Below are positions 17,756-26,362 of a stretch of 64,000 bases of DNA, piece by piece. The notes under the pieces were generated by a model. The model saw only the letters and a list, made by a program, of their open reading frames with translations. It was not told the origin of the DNA and made no database searches. The position numbers were made by a program, and so were the translations under genes. Within the stretch, counting starts at the first letter, position 1, and the number at the start of each line of letters is the position of its first letter. This DNA comes from Rhizobium sp. G21 (GTDB taxonomy: Bacteria > Pseudomonadota > Alphaproteobacteria > Rhizobiales > Rhizobiaceae). The stretch is from contig NZ_JACFXW010000001.1 in NCBI RefSeq assembly GCF_014158035.1, forward strand, positions 2,892,001-2,956,000. Direction: 5' to 3'.

Positions 17756-18649
17756 TCAGCCGTTCTTCTTGAACCAGCCATGCAGATAGTCGACGAAGCG
17801 CCGGACCTTGGCGGGCAGATAGCGGCGATGCGGATAGATGGCGTAGATGCCGCCGCCCTTCAGTTCATAGTCATCGAGAATGGTGACCAGAGCCCCGCAA
17901 TCGGCCTTGGGCTGGGCGATGAAATTCGGAATCATCGCGACGCCGAGACCTGCAATGGCCGCCCGCGTCGTGGCGATCGGCGAATTGACCTCGATCGGAC
18001 CGGAGACGGAAATGGAGTGTGTGGTCCCGTCGGTGGTTTCGAAACGCCAGACATTGTAATTGCGATTGTTGGTGTCGACGATGCATGGAATGCCGGCGAG
18101 ATCGCTGGGATGACGGACCTCGCCATATTTTTCGAGCAGCTTCGGCGAGATGAAGAATTTCATGCCGAAATCGCAGAGCTTGCGCGCGATCATCCCGGAG
18201 TCTTCGAGCCGGGTGATGCGGATCGCCACGTCGAAGCCTTCCTCGATCAAGTCGACGAAGCGGTCCTCGGCGACGATGTCGAGCACGATGTCTGGATGCT
18301 CGGCGGAAAAATCGATGAGACATTGGCCGATATTGGCGTCGACGAAACTGCGCGGCACCGAGATGCGGATGCGGCCCTTGAGATCGGTCGCGCCCTCGCG
18401 GACGAGATCGGCGAGATTGTCGATTTCCTTCAGGATTTCAGACGCCTGGCGATAATAGGTGTGGCCGGCCTCCGTCAGTGAGAATTGACGCGTGGTGCGG
18501 TTGAGCAGCAGCGCTCCGAGCTCGTCCTCCAACTCCTTCACATATTTCGAAAGCAGCGCCTTGGAGCGCCCGAGCTTGCGCGCGGCGGCCGAGTAACCCT
18601 CCGCGTCGACAACGTCGATGAAGGCGCGCATCCGCGTCAGCGTATCCAT
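17756..18649 (-). CDS. LysR-family transcriptional regulator
   Basis: A 297-residue LysR protein: winged helix-turn-helix at the N-terminus (AFIDVVDAEGYSAAARKLG and LLSKYVKELEDELGALLLN) and a LysR substrate-binding domain of the CrgA/AaeR-like branch (RIRISVPRSFVDANIGQCL, GFDVAIRITRLEDSGMIARK). The start is ATG 18649 (MDTLTRM). Such regulators sense small aromatic or organic acids and often control a divergent gene. Here the divergent side is the long leader of the ornithine decarboxylase gene, about 600 bp away, so no target is obvious. Confidence 0.88.
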   Translation of the reverse strand: MDTLTRMRAFIDVVDAEGYSAAARKLGRSKALLSKYVKELEDELGALLLNRTTRQFSLTEAGHTYYRQASEILKEIDNLADLVREGATDLKGRIRISVPRSFVDANIGQCLIDFSAEHPDIVLDIVAEDRFVDLIEEGFDVAIRITRLEDSGMIARKLCDFGMKFFISPKLLEKYGEVRHPSDLAGIPCIVDTNNRNYNVWRFETTDGTTHSISVSGPIEVNSPIATTRAAIAGLGVAMIPNFIAQPKADCGALVTILDDYELKGGGIYAIYPHRRYLPAKVRRFVDYLHGWFKKNG

Positions 18650-18759
18650 AGGGCCCCGATTCATAAAAATGTAAGAAAAGACTTGAACACCAGCGTCTTA
18701 CCACGGCGAAAAAAAAATCAAAAAGGGGCCAAAAAATTCTTGATTATGACAGCGAACAT

Positions 18760-19249
18760 GCCTATCTCCGCCCTTGCCCAAAGTCGCACGTGCCTGTGGG
18801 TGTCCGCCGACCCTCGAACTGGGAGTGATCCCTAAGGTGAGGTTATCGGTAAGGTACCTGGACCTAACCGCTCCAGTCGCTATTCCGGCCAACCGGGAAA
18901 TGCGAGGACATCTTGAAGCAACGACGGTGCGGGCCTTTCTGGTGTCTGCCGGCTTTCCATCAGCCGGGGTTACTGAAGAGGCACACCTTCATTGCCGGAA
19001 GTGCGGTCGGGTTCATCCCTCCAATCCAAGGCAGACAAGACGATCCGACGCTGTGAGGCGTTAGGTCATCATTGCATCGCATATTCAGTTTATAGGTCCG
19101 GTGTCTCCATCTGCTGGCCCTGTTTGCTGCGTAGCTTTGTCTCATGTCGACCGGTTCATCCGGTGAATGCCACTTGTCCAGTCCGTGGCCGGTTCAGTCC
19201 GGTTCCGGCGACGGATCAATCTACTCTGGATTTTGGAAGGACACCCGCC
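18760..19249 (+). ncRNA. Structured 5' leader of the ornithine decarboxylase gene (candidate speF RNA motif)
   Basis: About 500 bp upstream of the decarboxylase carries no recognisable protein but several hairpins, for example CCGGCT/AGCCGG at 18949-18954 with 18962-18967, and a cluster of ACCGGT/CCGGT-type inverted repeats at about 19148-19235. A conserved RNA, the speF motif, has been described upstream of ornithine decarboxylase genes in alphaproteobacteria. Position, length and structure match that description, but I cannot align it to the covariance model here. It would couple decarboxylase expression to polyamine or ornithine levels. The boundaries are approximate. Confidence 0.55.
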
Positions 19250-20383
19250 ATGACCACTCAGCGCATCCGCGATTTCCTCGCCACCCGACGTCCTGATGGA
19301 CCGTGCCTCGTCGTGGACCTCGACGTCGTCAAGGACAATTTCAAGGCCTTCCGTCACGCTTTGCCGGACAGCCAGATCTATTATGCCGTCAAGGCCAACC
19401 CGGCCCCCGAAATCCTCAAGCTGCTCGCCGATCTCGGCTCCAATTTCGATTGCGCCTCGGTGGCCGAAATCGAAATGGCGCTGAACGCCGGCGCGACGCC
19501 TGCCCGCATCTCGTTCGGCAACACCATCAAGAAGGAGCGCGACGTCGCTCGCGCGCATGCGCTCGGCGTCAGCCTTTTCGCCGTCGATTGCCATGAGGAA
19601 GTCGAGAAGATCGCCCGCGCCGCTCCCGGCGCCCGCGTGTTCTGCCGCGTTCTCACCGATGGCGAAGGCGCCGAATGGCCGCTCAGCCGCAAGTTCGGCT
19701 GCGTGCCGCAGATGGCGGTCGACGTGCTCGTCTACGCCCATCAGCTCGGCCTCGTCTCGCATGGCGTGTCCTTCCATGTCGGTTCGCAGATGACCAAGCT
19801 CGACGCTTGGGATTCGGCTCTCGCCGACGCCAAGCGCGTGTTCGTGTCGCTCGCCAAGCGCGGCATCGAACTCAAGATGGTCAATATGGGCGGCGGTTTT
19901 CCGACCAAGTATCTCAAGGACATCCCGACGTCGGAGGCCTATGGGCGCGCGATCTTCGCCTCTCTCAAGAAGCATTTCGGCAATCACATTCCGGAGACCA
20001 TCATCGAGCCCGGCCGCGGCATGGTGGGCAATGCCGGCGTGATCAAGACGGAAGTCGTGCTGATCTCCAAGAAGTCCGACAATGACGAACATCGCTGGGT
20101 GTTTCTCGACATCGGCAAGTTCGGTGGTCTGGCCGAGACCATGGACGAGGCGATCCGTTACCCGATCCGCACCACCCGCGATGCGGACGCGATGGAGCCT
20201 TGCGTGCTCGCCGGCCCGACCTGCGATTCCGCCGACGTGATGTATGAGAAGAACATGTATCCGCTGCCGGTCTCGCTGACCATCGGCGACGAGGTTCTGA
20301 TCGAAGGCACGGGCGCCTACACCACCACCTATTCGGCGGTGGCGTTCAACGGGTTCGAGCCGCTCAAGGCCTATGTGATCTGA
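19250..20383 (+). CDS. odc: Ornithine decarboxylase, fold type III PLP enzyme
   Basis: Decarboxylates ornithine to putrescine, the first step of polyamine synthesis. The 377-residue protein is of the alanine-racemase-like (eukaryotic-type) class: PLP lysine in QIYYAVKANPAPEIL (Lys48), PLP phosphate loop VNMGGGFPTKY and EPGRGMVGNAG, and catalytic cysteine in LAGPTCDSADVMYE (Cys325), followed by the GAYTTTYSAVAFNGFEPL dimer segment. ATG 19250 is chosen because the family starts there. The frame is open upstream, but that sequence lies in the leader RNA. Lysine could also be a substrate in some members. A GNAT acetyltransferase gene follows. Confidence 0.94.
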   Translation: MTTQRIRDFLATRRPDGPCLVVDLDVVKDNFKAFRHALPDSQIYYAVKANPAPEILKLLADLGSNFDCASVAEIEMALNAGATPARISFGNTIKKERDVARAHALGVSLFAVDCHEEVEKIARAAPGARVFCRVLTDGEGAEWPLSRKFGCVPQMAVDVLVYAHQLGLVSHGVSFHVGSQMTKLDAWDSALADAKRVFVSLAKRGIELKMVNMGGGFPTKYLKDIPTSEAYGRAIFASLKKHFGNHIPETIIEPGRGMVGNAGVIKTEVVLISKKSDNDEHRWVFLDIGKFGGLAETMDEAIRYPIRTTRDADAMEPCVLAGPTCDSADVMYEKNMYPLPVSLTIGDEVLIEGTGAYTTTYSAVAFNGFEPLKAYVI

Positions 20384-20412
20384 TCCGGGGCGTCCGGATC
20401 GACATATGCGAA

Positions 20413-20440
20413 CGCCCCGGATGATCCGGGGCGCGCGTTT
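20413..20440 (+). terminator. Hairpin after the ornithine decarboxylase gene
   Basis: CGCCCCGG (20413-20420) pairs with CCGGGGCG (20426-20433) around a 5-nt loop, followed by CGCGTTTC. A competing longer hairpin uses CCGGGGCGT at 20385-20393 with 20412-20420. The T-tract is short, so it may be a weak terminator or attenuator between the decarboxylase and the acetyltransferase. Confidence 0.5.
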
Positions 20441-20492
20441 CACACTTCAACATCACCGCCGCTGATAACGGTATTGGGCACGGGAGGCCGAG

Positions 20493-21092
20493 ATGGCCGC
20501 TGTACTTGACACTGTGCGGGCGCTGTTTGCGCCCAAGTCTTCTCTGTCTTTCCGTATCGACCGGGAAAATCCTGGCGACGTGGTCGCGCGCGAGCGCCTG
20601 CTCGATCTCGCCATGGGGCCGGATCGGCGCAAAAAATCGTCCGAGGCGCTGCGCCGCAATCGCGTGCCGGCCGAAGGCTTGGCGCTGGTGGCGCGCGACG
20701 AGGACGATCATGTCATCGGCACCGTGCGGCTGTGGAACGTCCAGGCGGGCGTGACGCCCGCCGGCGGCTCCGTGCCGGCGCTTCTGCTCGGCCCGCTCGC
20801 GGTGTCCGCCGATCATGAGGGCAAAGGCATCGGCGGCGCGCTGATGCGGGCGGCGATTGTCGAAGCCAAATCCCTCGGTCACGGGGCGATCCTGCTCGTG
20901 GGCGACGCGCCTTATTACGAGCGCTTCGGCTTTTGCGCAGGCAAGACCCAGACGCTGATGATGCCGGGCCCGTTTGCCCGTGATCGCTTCCTGGCGCTGG
21001 AACTCAAGGACGGCTGGCTGGACGGCGCGGTCGGCATGCTGGTGGCCACAGGCCGCAAGCTGGTCGAGCCGGGTCTCAAGAAGGCCGCCTGA
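20493..21092 (+). CDS. GNAT-family N-acetyltransferase
   Basis: A 199-residue protein with the GNAT core: GLALVARDEDDHVIGTVRLW (strands 2-3), LLLGPLAVSADHEGKGIGGA with the acetyl-CoA pyrophosphate loop (HEGKGIGGALM, i.e. the Q/RxxGxG/A equivalent), and VGDAPYYERFGF, the C-terminal Tyr motif. It acetylates an amine from acetyl-CoA. It lies just downstream of ornithine decarboxylase on the same strand, an arrangement seen elsewhere in alphaproteobacteria, and a polyamine-related substrate is an inference only. Confidence 0.88.
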   Translation: MAAVLDTVRALFAPKSSLSFRIDRENPGDVVARERLLDLAMGPDRRKKSSEALRRNRVPAEGLALVARDEDDHVIGTVRLWNVQAGVTPAGGSVPALLLGPLAVSADHEGKGIGGALMRAAIVEAKSLGHGAILLVGDAPYYERFGFCAGKTQTLMMPGPFARDRFLALELKDGWLDGAVGMLVATGRKLVEPGLKKAA

Positions 21093-21128
21093 AGTTGATC
21101 GTCGAGCCGCCTGATATGGCGGCTCTTT

Positions 21129-21548
21129 TCATGCGCAGAGCAAAGCGCGGTCGGCGAGCAACCGATAATCGCCCGCCAGTTCGGATCCCGCGCCGTTGTC
21201 GACATGGCGAGACGCCGCGCCGCAGCGCGTGCGCTCTGCGAAGCGCTTGCGCCAGATATCGTCGCCGACATGGATGAGGCCGCCGAAACCGTCGAACTGG
21301 TCGGCGGTGATGTCGACCACGACATTGTCCTGCTCCAGCCAAGCGTGCTGATTGTCGGCGGAGCGGCCGATGACCAGCGTGAAATCCCCCAACCCCTGAT
21401 CCTCGAGGAATTTGCCGAGCAGCACGGAGGCGTCGCCGCAGGAGCCCCAGGGGAACAGGCGAAATCCTGCCGACAGGCGGCTCTTCTCGGTCGTTTCAAT
21501 GGCGAGGCGGAAGCGGGTGGCCGCTTCTCGGATGGCGTCTTTGCTCAT
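21129..21548 (-). CDS. Small protein with a transglutaminase/cysteine-protease-like Cys-His-Asp pattern
   Basis: A 139-residue protein of unknown function. Three blocks resemble the catalytic triad of the transglutaminase-like or papain-like fold: FPWGSCGDASVLLGKFL (Cys at the start of a helix), SADNQHAWLEQDNVVVD (His) and VDITADQFDGFGG (Asp). The length is at the small end for such folds. The start is ATG 21548 (MSKDAIREAATRF). It lies between the GNAT gene (convergent) and the MerR-XRE-cupin regulator (same strand, about 110 bp). No operon or substrate can be inferred. Confidence 0.6.
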   Translation of the reverse strand: MSKDAIREAATRFRLAIETTEKSRLSAGFRLFPWGSCGDASVLLGKFLEDQGLGDFTLVIGRSADNQHAWLEQDNVVVDITADQFDGFGGLIHVGDDIWRKRFAERTRCGAASRHVDNGAGSELAGDYRLLADRALLCA

Positions 21549-21659
21549 GGCGCGCCCTGACGGTGACTGACGCCGAAACCCTACGCCGCATGGAAAAGTC
21601 CGCAATCGGAATCATCGAACATGGTTTCCGGGTGAAATTTCCGAAACGCGGCCGGAATG

Positions 21660-22478
21660 TCAGAACGTCGGCGGCGTGTTCACCCAGATCAGCACCGTCT
21701 CGCCGTCGAAGGCGTTGCGCCAGGAATGAGGGCGCCGGCTTTCGAAATAGAAGCTGTCGCCAGGGCCGAGCTCGAAGAACTGGTCGCCGTCGAGAATGAT
21801 CTCCAGGCTGCCGGCCAGCACATGCAGGAACTCCTCGCCGGGATGCTGATAGGCGCCTTCGCTGGAGGCGCCCGGCGCCAGCACGAAGCGATGGCACTCC
21901 ATCTGGTTCTTGCCTTCCGACAGGATCTGCACGGTGACTCCGGTGGAGGAGGGCGGCCAGGTCGACCATTCGCCGCTGCGGATCAGCGATTCGCCTGCAT
22001 GGCGATCTTCCTGCCCCGAAAGCACGGCGAGCGTGGTGCCGAAATGGGCGACCAGCTCATGCAGCGCCTTGAAGGACAGGCCTTGCGATGTTCGTTCGAA
22101 GGTGGAGAGCGTCGACGTCGCAAGGCCGATGGCTTGCGCGACCGCATCCAGCGTCTTGCCGGCCTCGCGCCTCAGCCTGCGGATCTTCCTGCCGATCGGG
22201 ATTTCGCCGATATCGCCGTCGTCTGTCGCGTCGTCCTCGGAAGCGTCCTGTTCTTGTTCCGCTTTCAGATTTTCGCGAATGGCGGCCGGATTCAGGCCTT
22301 TCTCGTGCCGCAGCCAGCTGATGCTCTTGAGGCGTTCGACATGGCCCGCGTCATAGAGCCGCTGGCCCGAATCGGTGCGGATCGGCTCAATCAGCCCCTG
22401 GCTCTCCCAGAGCCGAAGCGTGGAGGCCGACACCCCGGCCATGCGGGCCGCCTCGGCGATTTTGTAGCGTATCTCCAT
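21660..22478 (-). CDS. MerR-XRE-cupin fusion regulator
   Basis: The 272-residue protein joins three domains: a MerR-type winged helix (IAEAARMAGVSASTLRLWES, then GLIEPIRTDSGQRLYDAGHV), an XRE helix-turn-helix (IRRLRREAGKTLDAVAQAIG, TSTLSTFERTSQGLSF) and a C-terminal cupin (MECHRFVLAPGASSEGAYQH, PGEEFLHVLAGSLEIIL, PGDSFYFESRRPHSWRN). The cupin carries His and Glu residues that could bind metal or ligand. XRE-cupin proteins commonly control amine and amino-acid catabolism (PuuR type). It is divergent from gabT with about 150 bp between starts, so regulation of gabTD is likely. The start is ATG 22478. Confidence 0.9.
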   Translation of the reverse strand: MEIRYKIAEAARMAGVSASTLRLWESQGLIEPIRTDSGQRLYDAGHVERLKSISWLRHEKGLNPAAIRENLKAEQEQDASEDDATDDGDIGEIPIGRKIRRLRREAGKTLDAVAQAIGLATSTLSTFERTSQGLSFKALHELVAHFGTTLAVLSGQEDRHAGESLIRSGEWSTWPPSSTGVTVQILSEGKNQMECHRFVLAPGASSEGAYQHPGEEFLHVLAGSLEIILDGDQFFELGPGDSFYFESRRPHSWRNAFDGETVLIWVNTPPTF

Positions 22479-22628
22479 CCTCGTCCGATCCGGTCTGGGG
22501 CGATTTACGTCGCGACAATTCTTACGGACCATATTGCAAGTCTACAGAAAAAATGCAAGAAATCTTCCGGAGTGGTCGCGGAGAGTTCCGCGGCTCGATC
22601 AGGTCACTCGAACATCCAGGGGTTTCCC

Positions 22629-23909
22629 ATGTTGAATACGGATATCGCCGCCCGCAGAACCGACGCGATCTCGCGCGGCGTCGGCGTCACCACGCAGATC
22701 TATGCCGACAAGGCCGAGAATGCCGAAGTCTGGGATGTCGAGGGTCGCCGCTATATCGATTTCGCCGCCGGCATTGCAGTGGTCAACACCGGCCACCGCC
22801 ATCCCAAGGTGATCGCGGCGGTGAAGGATCAGCTCGACCACTTCACCCATACCTGCCATCAGGTCATTCCTTACGAAAACTATGTCACGCTCGCCGAGCG
22901 GCTGAACGACGCCGTGCCTGGCAATTTCAAGAAGAAGACGATCTTCGTGACCACCGGCGCCGAAGCGGTTGAAAACGCCATCAAGATCGCGCGGGCCGCT
23001 ACCAACCGTTCCGCCGTCATCGCCTTCACCGGCGCCTTCCATGGCCGCACCTTCATGGGCATGACGCTGACCGGCAAGGTCGTTCCCTACAAGACCGGCT
23101 TCGGCGCGATGATGCCCGACGTCTTCCACGTGCCGTTTCCGGTGGAGCTGCATGGCCAGACGATCGAGGATTCGCTGTCGGTGCTCGACAAGCTGTTCAA
23201 GGCCGATGTCGATCCGGCCCGCGTCGCCGCCTTCATCGTCGAGCCGGTGCAGGGCGAGGGCGGCTTCTATGAAGTGCCGCGCGCCTTCATGATCAAGCTG
23301 CGCGAACTGGCCGACAAGCACGGCATCCTGCTGATCGCCGACGAAGTGCAGACTGGCTTCGCCCGCACCGGCAAGCTGTTCGCCATGGAGCATTACGGCG
23401 TCGTTCCCGACATCACCACCATGGCCAAGGGCCTGGGCGGCGGCTTCCCGATCGCCGCCGTCACCGGCCGCGCCGACATCATGGACGCGCCCGGCCCCGG
23501 CGGCCTCGGCGGCACCTATGGCGGAAATCCGATCGGCATCGCCGCCGGCAACGCCGTGCTCGATGTCATCGAAGAGGAAAAGCTCTGCGACCGCGCCGAA
23601 CAGCTGGGCGCCCGCCTGAAGCAGCGCCTGCAGTCGCTGATCGAGGCCGTGCCGCAGATCGCCGACATCCGCGGCCCGGGCTTCATGAACGCCGTCGAGT
23701 TCAACATTCCCGGAACCAAGACGCCGGACGCCGACTTCACCAACAAGGTGCGGGTGCGGGCGCTGGAAAAGGGTCTGATCCTGCTCACCTGCGGCGTTTA
23801 TGGCAACGTCATCCGTTTCCTGTCTCCGCTCACCATTCAGGACGACGTCTTCGCCGAGGCGCTCGACATTCTCGAAACCACGCTGCGCGAATGCGCCAAG
23901 GAGGCCTGA
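22629..23909 (+). CDS. gabT: 4-aminobutyrate aminotransferase
   Basis: Class III PLP aminotransferase of 426 residues converting 4-aminobutyrate plus 2-oxoglutarate to succinate semialdehyde plus glutamate. Family landmarks: FAAGIAVVNTGHRHPKVIAA, TGAEAVENAIKIARAAT (PLP phosphate site), AFTGAFHGRTFMGMTLTGK, VEPVQGEGGFYEVPRAFM, LIADEVQTGFARTGKLF and the Schiff-base lysine in TTMAKGLGGGFPIAA. ATG 22629 is used. The frame is open far upstream, but that region is antisense to the regulator gene. It is followed by gabD two bases downstream, so the two enzymes form the GABA shunt operon. 5-aminovalerate is a possible second substrate. Confidence 0.95.
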   Translation: MLNTDIAARRTDAISRGVGVTTQIYADKAENAEVWDVEGRRYIDFAAGIAVVNTGHRHPKVIAAVKDQLDHFTHTCHQVIPYENYVTLAERLNDAVPGNFKKKTIFVTTGAEAVENAIKIARAATNRSAVIAFTGAFHGRTFMGMTLTGKVVPYKTGFGAMMPDVFHVPFPVELHGQTIEDSLSVLDKLFKADVDPARVAAFIVEPVQGEGGFYEVPRAFMIKLRELADKHGILLIADEVQTGFARTGKLFAMEHYGVVPDITTMAKGLGGGFPIAAVTGRADIMDAPGPGGLGGTYGGNPIGIAAGNAVLDVIEEEKLCDRAEQLGARLKQRLQSLIEAVPQIADIRGPGFMNAVEFNIPGTKTPDADFTNKVRVRALEKGLILLTCGVYGNVIRFLSPLTIQDDVFAEALDILETTLRECAKEA

Positions 23910-23911
23910 TC

Positions 23912-25390
23912 ATGGCGATCTCCGACACCTTCAAGTCCAAGCTGAAAGATCCCAGCCTGATCGTCGACAAGGCGCTGGTGGCAGGCTCCTGGGTCGACAA
24001 GAGCGACAGCGGCAAGACCTTCGACGTGACCAATCCGGCCACCGGCGAAGTGATCGCAACCCTGCCGGACATGGGCCGCGCCGAAACCGCGCGCGCCATC
24101 GACGCCGCCTACAAGGCCCAGAAGGCCTGGGCGGCCAAGACCGGCAAGGAGCGCGCCGGCGTGCTGCGCAAGCTGTTCGACCTGATGGTCGCCAACGCCG
24201 ACGATCTGGCCATCATCCTGACGACCGAAATGGGCAAGCCCGTCGCGGAGGCCAAGGGCGAAATCCTGTACGGCGCATCCTATGTCGAATGGTTCGGCGA
24301 AGAGGCCAAGCGCGTCTATGGCGACACGATCCCCGGCCATCAGCCCGACAAGCGCATCATCGTCATCAAGCAGCCGGTCGGCGTCGTCGCCGCGATCACG
24401 CCCTGGAACTTTCCCAACGCCATGCTGGCGCGCAAGATGGCGCCGGCGCTGGCCGCAGGCTGCGCCATGGTTTCCAAGCCCGCGGGCGAAACGCCGCTGT
24501 CGGCGCTGGCGCTTGCTTTGCTCGCCGAGCGAGCCGGCCTTCCCGCCGGCCTGTTCAGCGTCATCCTGTCGTCGGACTCCGCGCCGATCGGCAAGGAAAT
24601 GTGCGAAAACGACAAGATCCGCAAACTGACCTTCACCGGTTCGACCAATGTCGGCAAGATCCTGATGCGCCAAGGCGCAGACCAGATCCTCAAGCTCGGC
24701 CTGGAGCTCGGCGGCAATGCGCCGTTCATCGTGTTCGACGACGCCGATCTCGATGCGGCTGTCGAAGGCGCGATGGTGTCGAAGTATCGCAACAACGGCC
24801 AGACCTGCGTCTGCGCCAATCGCCTCTATGTGCAGGCAGGCGTCTATGACGCCTTTGCCGAGAAGCTGGCGGCCAAGGTGGCGCAGATGAAGGTGGGCGA
24901 CGGCTTCGAAGCCGGCGTCAATGCAGGCCCGCTGATTTCGGCCAAGGCCTTGGACAAGGTCGAGGAGCATATCGGCGACGCGCTCTCCAAGGGCGCGCAG
25001 GTGGCTGCCGGCGGCAAGCGCGACGAGAAGGGCGGCCTGTTCTTCCAACCGACCATCCTGACCGGCGTGACCAGCGAGATGAAGGTGGCCCGCGAAGAGA
25101 CTTTCGGTCCCGTCGCTCCGCTGTTCAAGTTCGAGACGGAGGAAGAGGTCATCGAGATGGCCAACAACACCGAATTCGGCCTCGCCTCCTACTTCTACTC
25201 GAAAGACCTCTCCAAGGTGTTCCGGGTGGCGGAAGCGCTGGAATATGGCATGGTCGGTGTCAATACTGGTCTGATCTCCAGCGAAATGGCGCCGTTCGGC
25301 GGCATCAAGCAGTCCGGCCAGGGTCGCGAGGGCTCGAAATACGGCATCGAGGATTATCTCGAGATCAAGTATCTCTGCCTGAGCGTGTGA
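23912..25390 (+). CDS. gabD: Succinate-semialdehyde dehydrogenase
   Basis: The 492-residue aldehyde dehydrogenase oxidises succinate semialdehyde to succinate with NAD(P). It shows the ALDH substrate/cofactor motifs AITPWNFPNAMLARKMAPAL, FTGSTNVGKILM, catalytic glutamate in LELGGNAPFIVFDDAD and catalytic cysteine in NNGQTCVCANRLYVQ. The C-terminal MAPFGGIKQSGQGREGSKYG is typical of GabD. ATG 23912 directly follows the gabT stop (GAGG ribosome site inside gabT). A strong hairpin terminator closes the operon. Together gabTD degrade GABA into the TCA cycle. Confidence 0.95.
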   Translation: MAISDTFKSKLKDPSLIVDKALVAGSWVDKSDSGKTFDVTNPATGEVIATLPDMGRAETARAIDAAYKAQKAWAAKTGKERAGVLRKLFDLMVANADDLAIILTTEMGKPVAEAKGEILYGASYVEWFGEEAKRVYGDTIPGHQPDKRIIVIKQPVGVVAAITPWNFPNAMLARKMAPALAAGCAMVSKPAGETPLSALALALLAERAGLPAGLFSVILSSDSAPIGKEMCENDKIRKLTFTGSTNVGKILMRQGADQILKLGLELGGNAPFIVFDDADLDAAVEGAMVSKYRNNGQTCVCANRLYVQAGVYDAFAEKLAAKVAQMKVGDGFEAGVNAGPLISAKALDKVEEHIGDALSKGAQVAAGGKRDEKGGLFFQPTILTGVTSEMKVAREETFGPVAPLFKFETEEEVIEMANNTEFGLASYFYSKDLSKVFRVAEALEYGMVGVNTGLISSEMAPFGGIKQSGQGREGSKYGIEDYLEIKYLCLSV

Positions 25391-25412
25391 GACGCGCCAC
25401 GCCTGAAATCAG

Positions 25413-25440
25413 AGAAGCCCGGCATGTCCGGGCTTCTTGC
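25413..25440 (+). terminator. Rho-independent terminator after gabD
   Basis: A perfect 10-bp stem, AGAAGCCCGG (25413-25422) with CCGGGCTTCT (25428-25437), loop CATGT, lies 23 bp after the gabD stop and is followed by TGCTGTT. Confidence 0.8.
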
Positions 25441-25548
25441 TGTTCAGGATTTGCGAACGAGTTGTCGAGAGTTTCGCGTCTATCGTGAACATAACCCAAA
25501 GACTATGTTTGTCGTGACACTCATGCATCACGTGGCCCAGAGGCAATC

Positions 25549-26362
25549 ATGGCATCGCTCAGCAACGCTTTTTCCAATCTGTCCTCGACGCCGCGCATGC
25601 CGGCGCTGTTCGTCGGGCACGGCAGCCCGATGAATGCGATCCTCGACAATGACTACAGCCGCAGCTGGCGCAAGATCGGCGAGAGCCTGCCGACGCCGAA
25701 AGCCATTCTCTGCGTGTCCGCCCACTGGATGACGCGGGGGACGACGCTGGTGCATATCGGCCGCAATCCCAAGACCATCCACGATTTCGGCGGTTTTCCG
25801 CCGGAACTGTTCGCGCAGCAATACAATGCTCCGGGCGCGCCGGATTTCGCTCAAGCGACGATCGACCTCCTGCAGGAAAGCCATGCGGAAGGCGACGATC
25901 GCTGGGGGCTCGATCACGGCGCCTGGTCGGTGCTGATCCAGATGTTCCCGAAGGCGGATATCCCGGTCTTCCAGCTGTCGCTCGATCTTTCGAAGGGGCT
26001 GGAGGACCATTTCAAGCAAGCTCGCCTCCGAACTGCGGGCCCTGCGCGAGAAAGGTGTCTTGATCATCGGCAGCGGCAACATCGTCCACAATCTCCGGGC
26101 GCTGAACTTCGATGGCCAGGTGTTCGACTGGGCGGTGGAGTTCGACCGCTATATGGCCGACGCCATCGAGACGCGCGACATCGGCAGGGTGTTGAACGCG
26201 GGGTCGATAGGCCGGGCGGCGGCGCTCGCGCATCCCACCGTCGAGCATTTCCTGCCGATCCTCTATCCGCTGGCGGTGATGGACAAGGCGGACGATCTGG
26301 CCTTCTTCAACGACACGATCGATCTCGGCTCGATCTCGATGCGGAGTTTCGTGCTCTCCTGA
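25549..26362 (+). CDS. ygiD: LigB/YgiD-type extradiol dioxygenase (4-bp duplication frameshift)
   Basis: Corrected length is about 269 residues. It has the class III extradiol dioxygenase pattern of 4,5-DOPA dioxygenase: FVGHGSPMNAI (metal His), CVSAHWMTRG, IHDFGGFPPELF, GLDHGAWSVLI, then, after the shift, IIGSGNIVHNLRALNF and HPTVEHFLPILYPLAV. Such enzymes use non-haem iron or zinc to open catechol-type rings. The frame breaks after DHFK at a tandem AAGCAAGC (26014-26021). Removing one AAGC unit restores LASELRALREKGVLII. A 4-bp duplication is a typical real slippage mutation, unlike the single-base homopolymer indels elsewhere, so this gene may be truly disrupted. Its stop abuts the convergent DUF1810 stop. 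Confidence 0.85.

Noticed and set aside
18774-19064. 96-codon frame in the ornithine decarboxylase leader
   Set aside because: Composition is not protein-like, no ribosome site is visible, and it overlaps the structured RNA region.
21657-22628. Apparent 324-residue N-terminal extension of GabT
   Set aside because: The upstream part is antisense to the MerR-XRE-cupin gene and has no family likeness. GabT begins at 22629.
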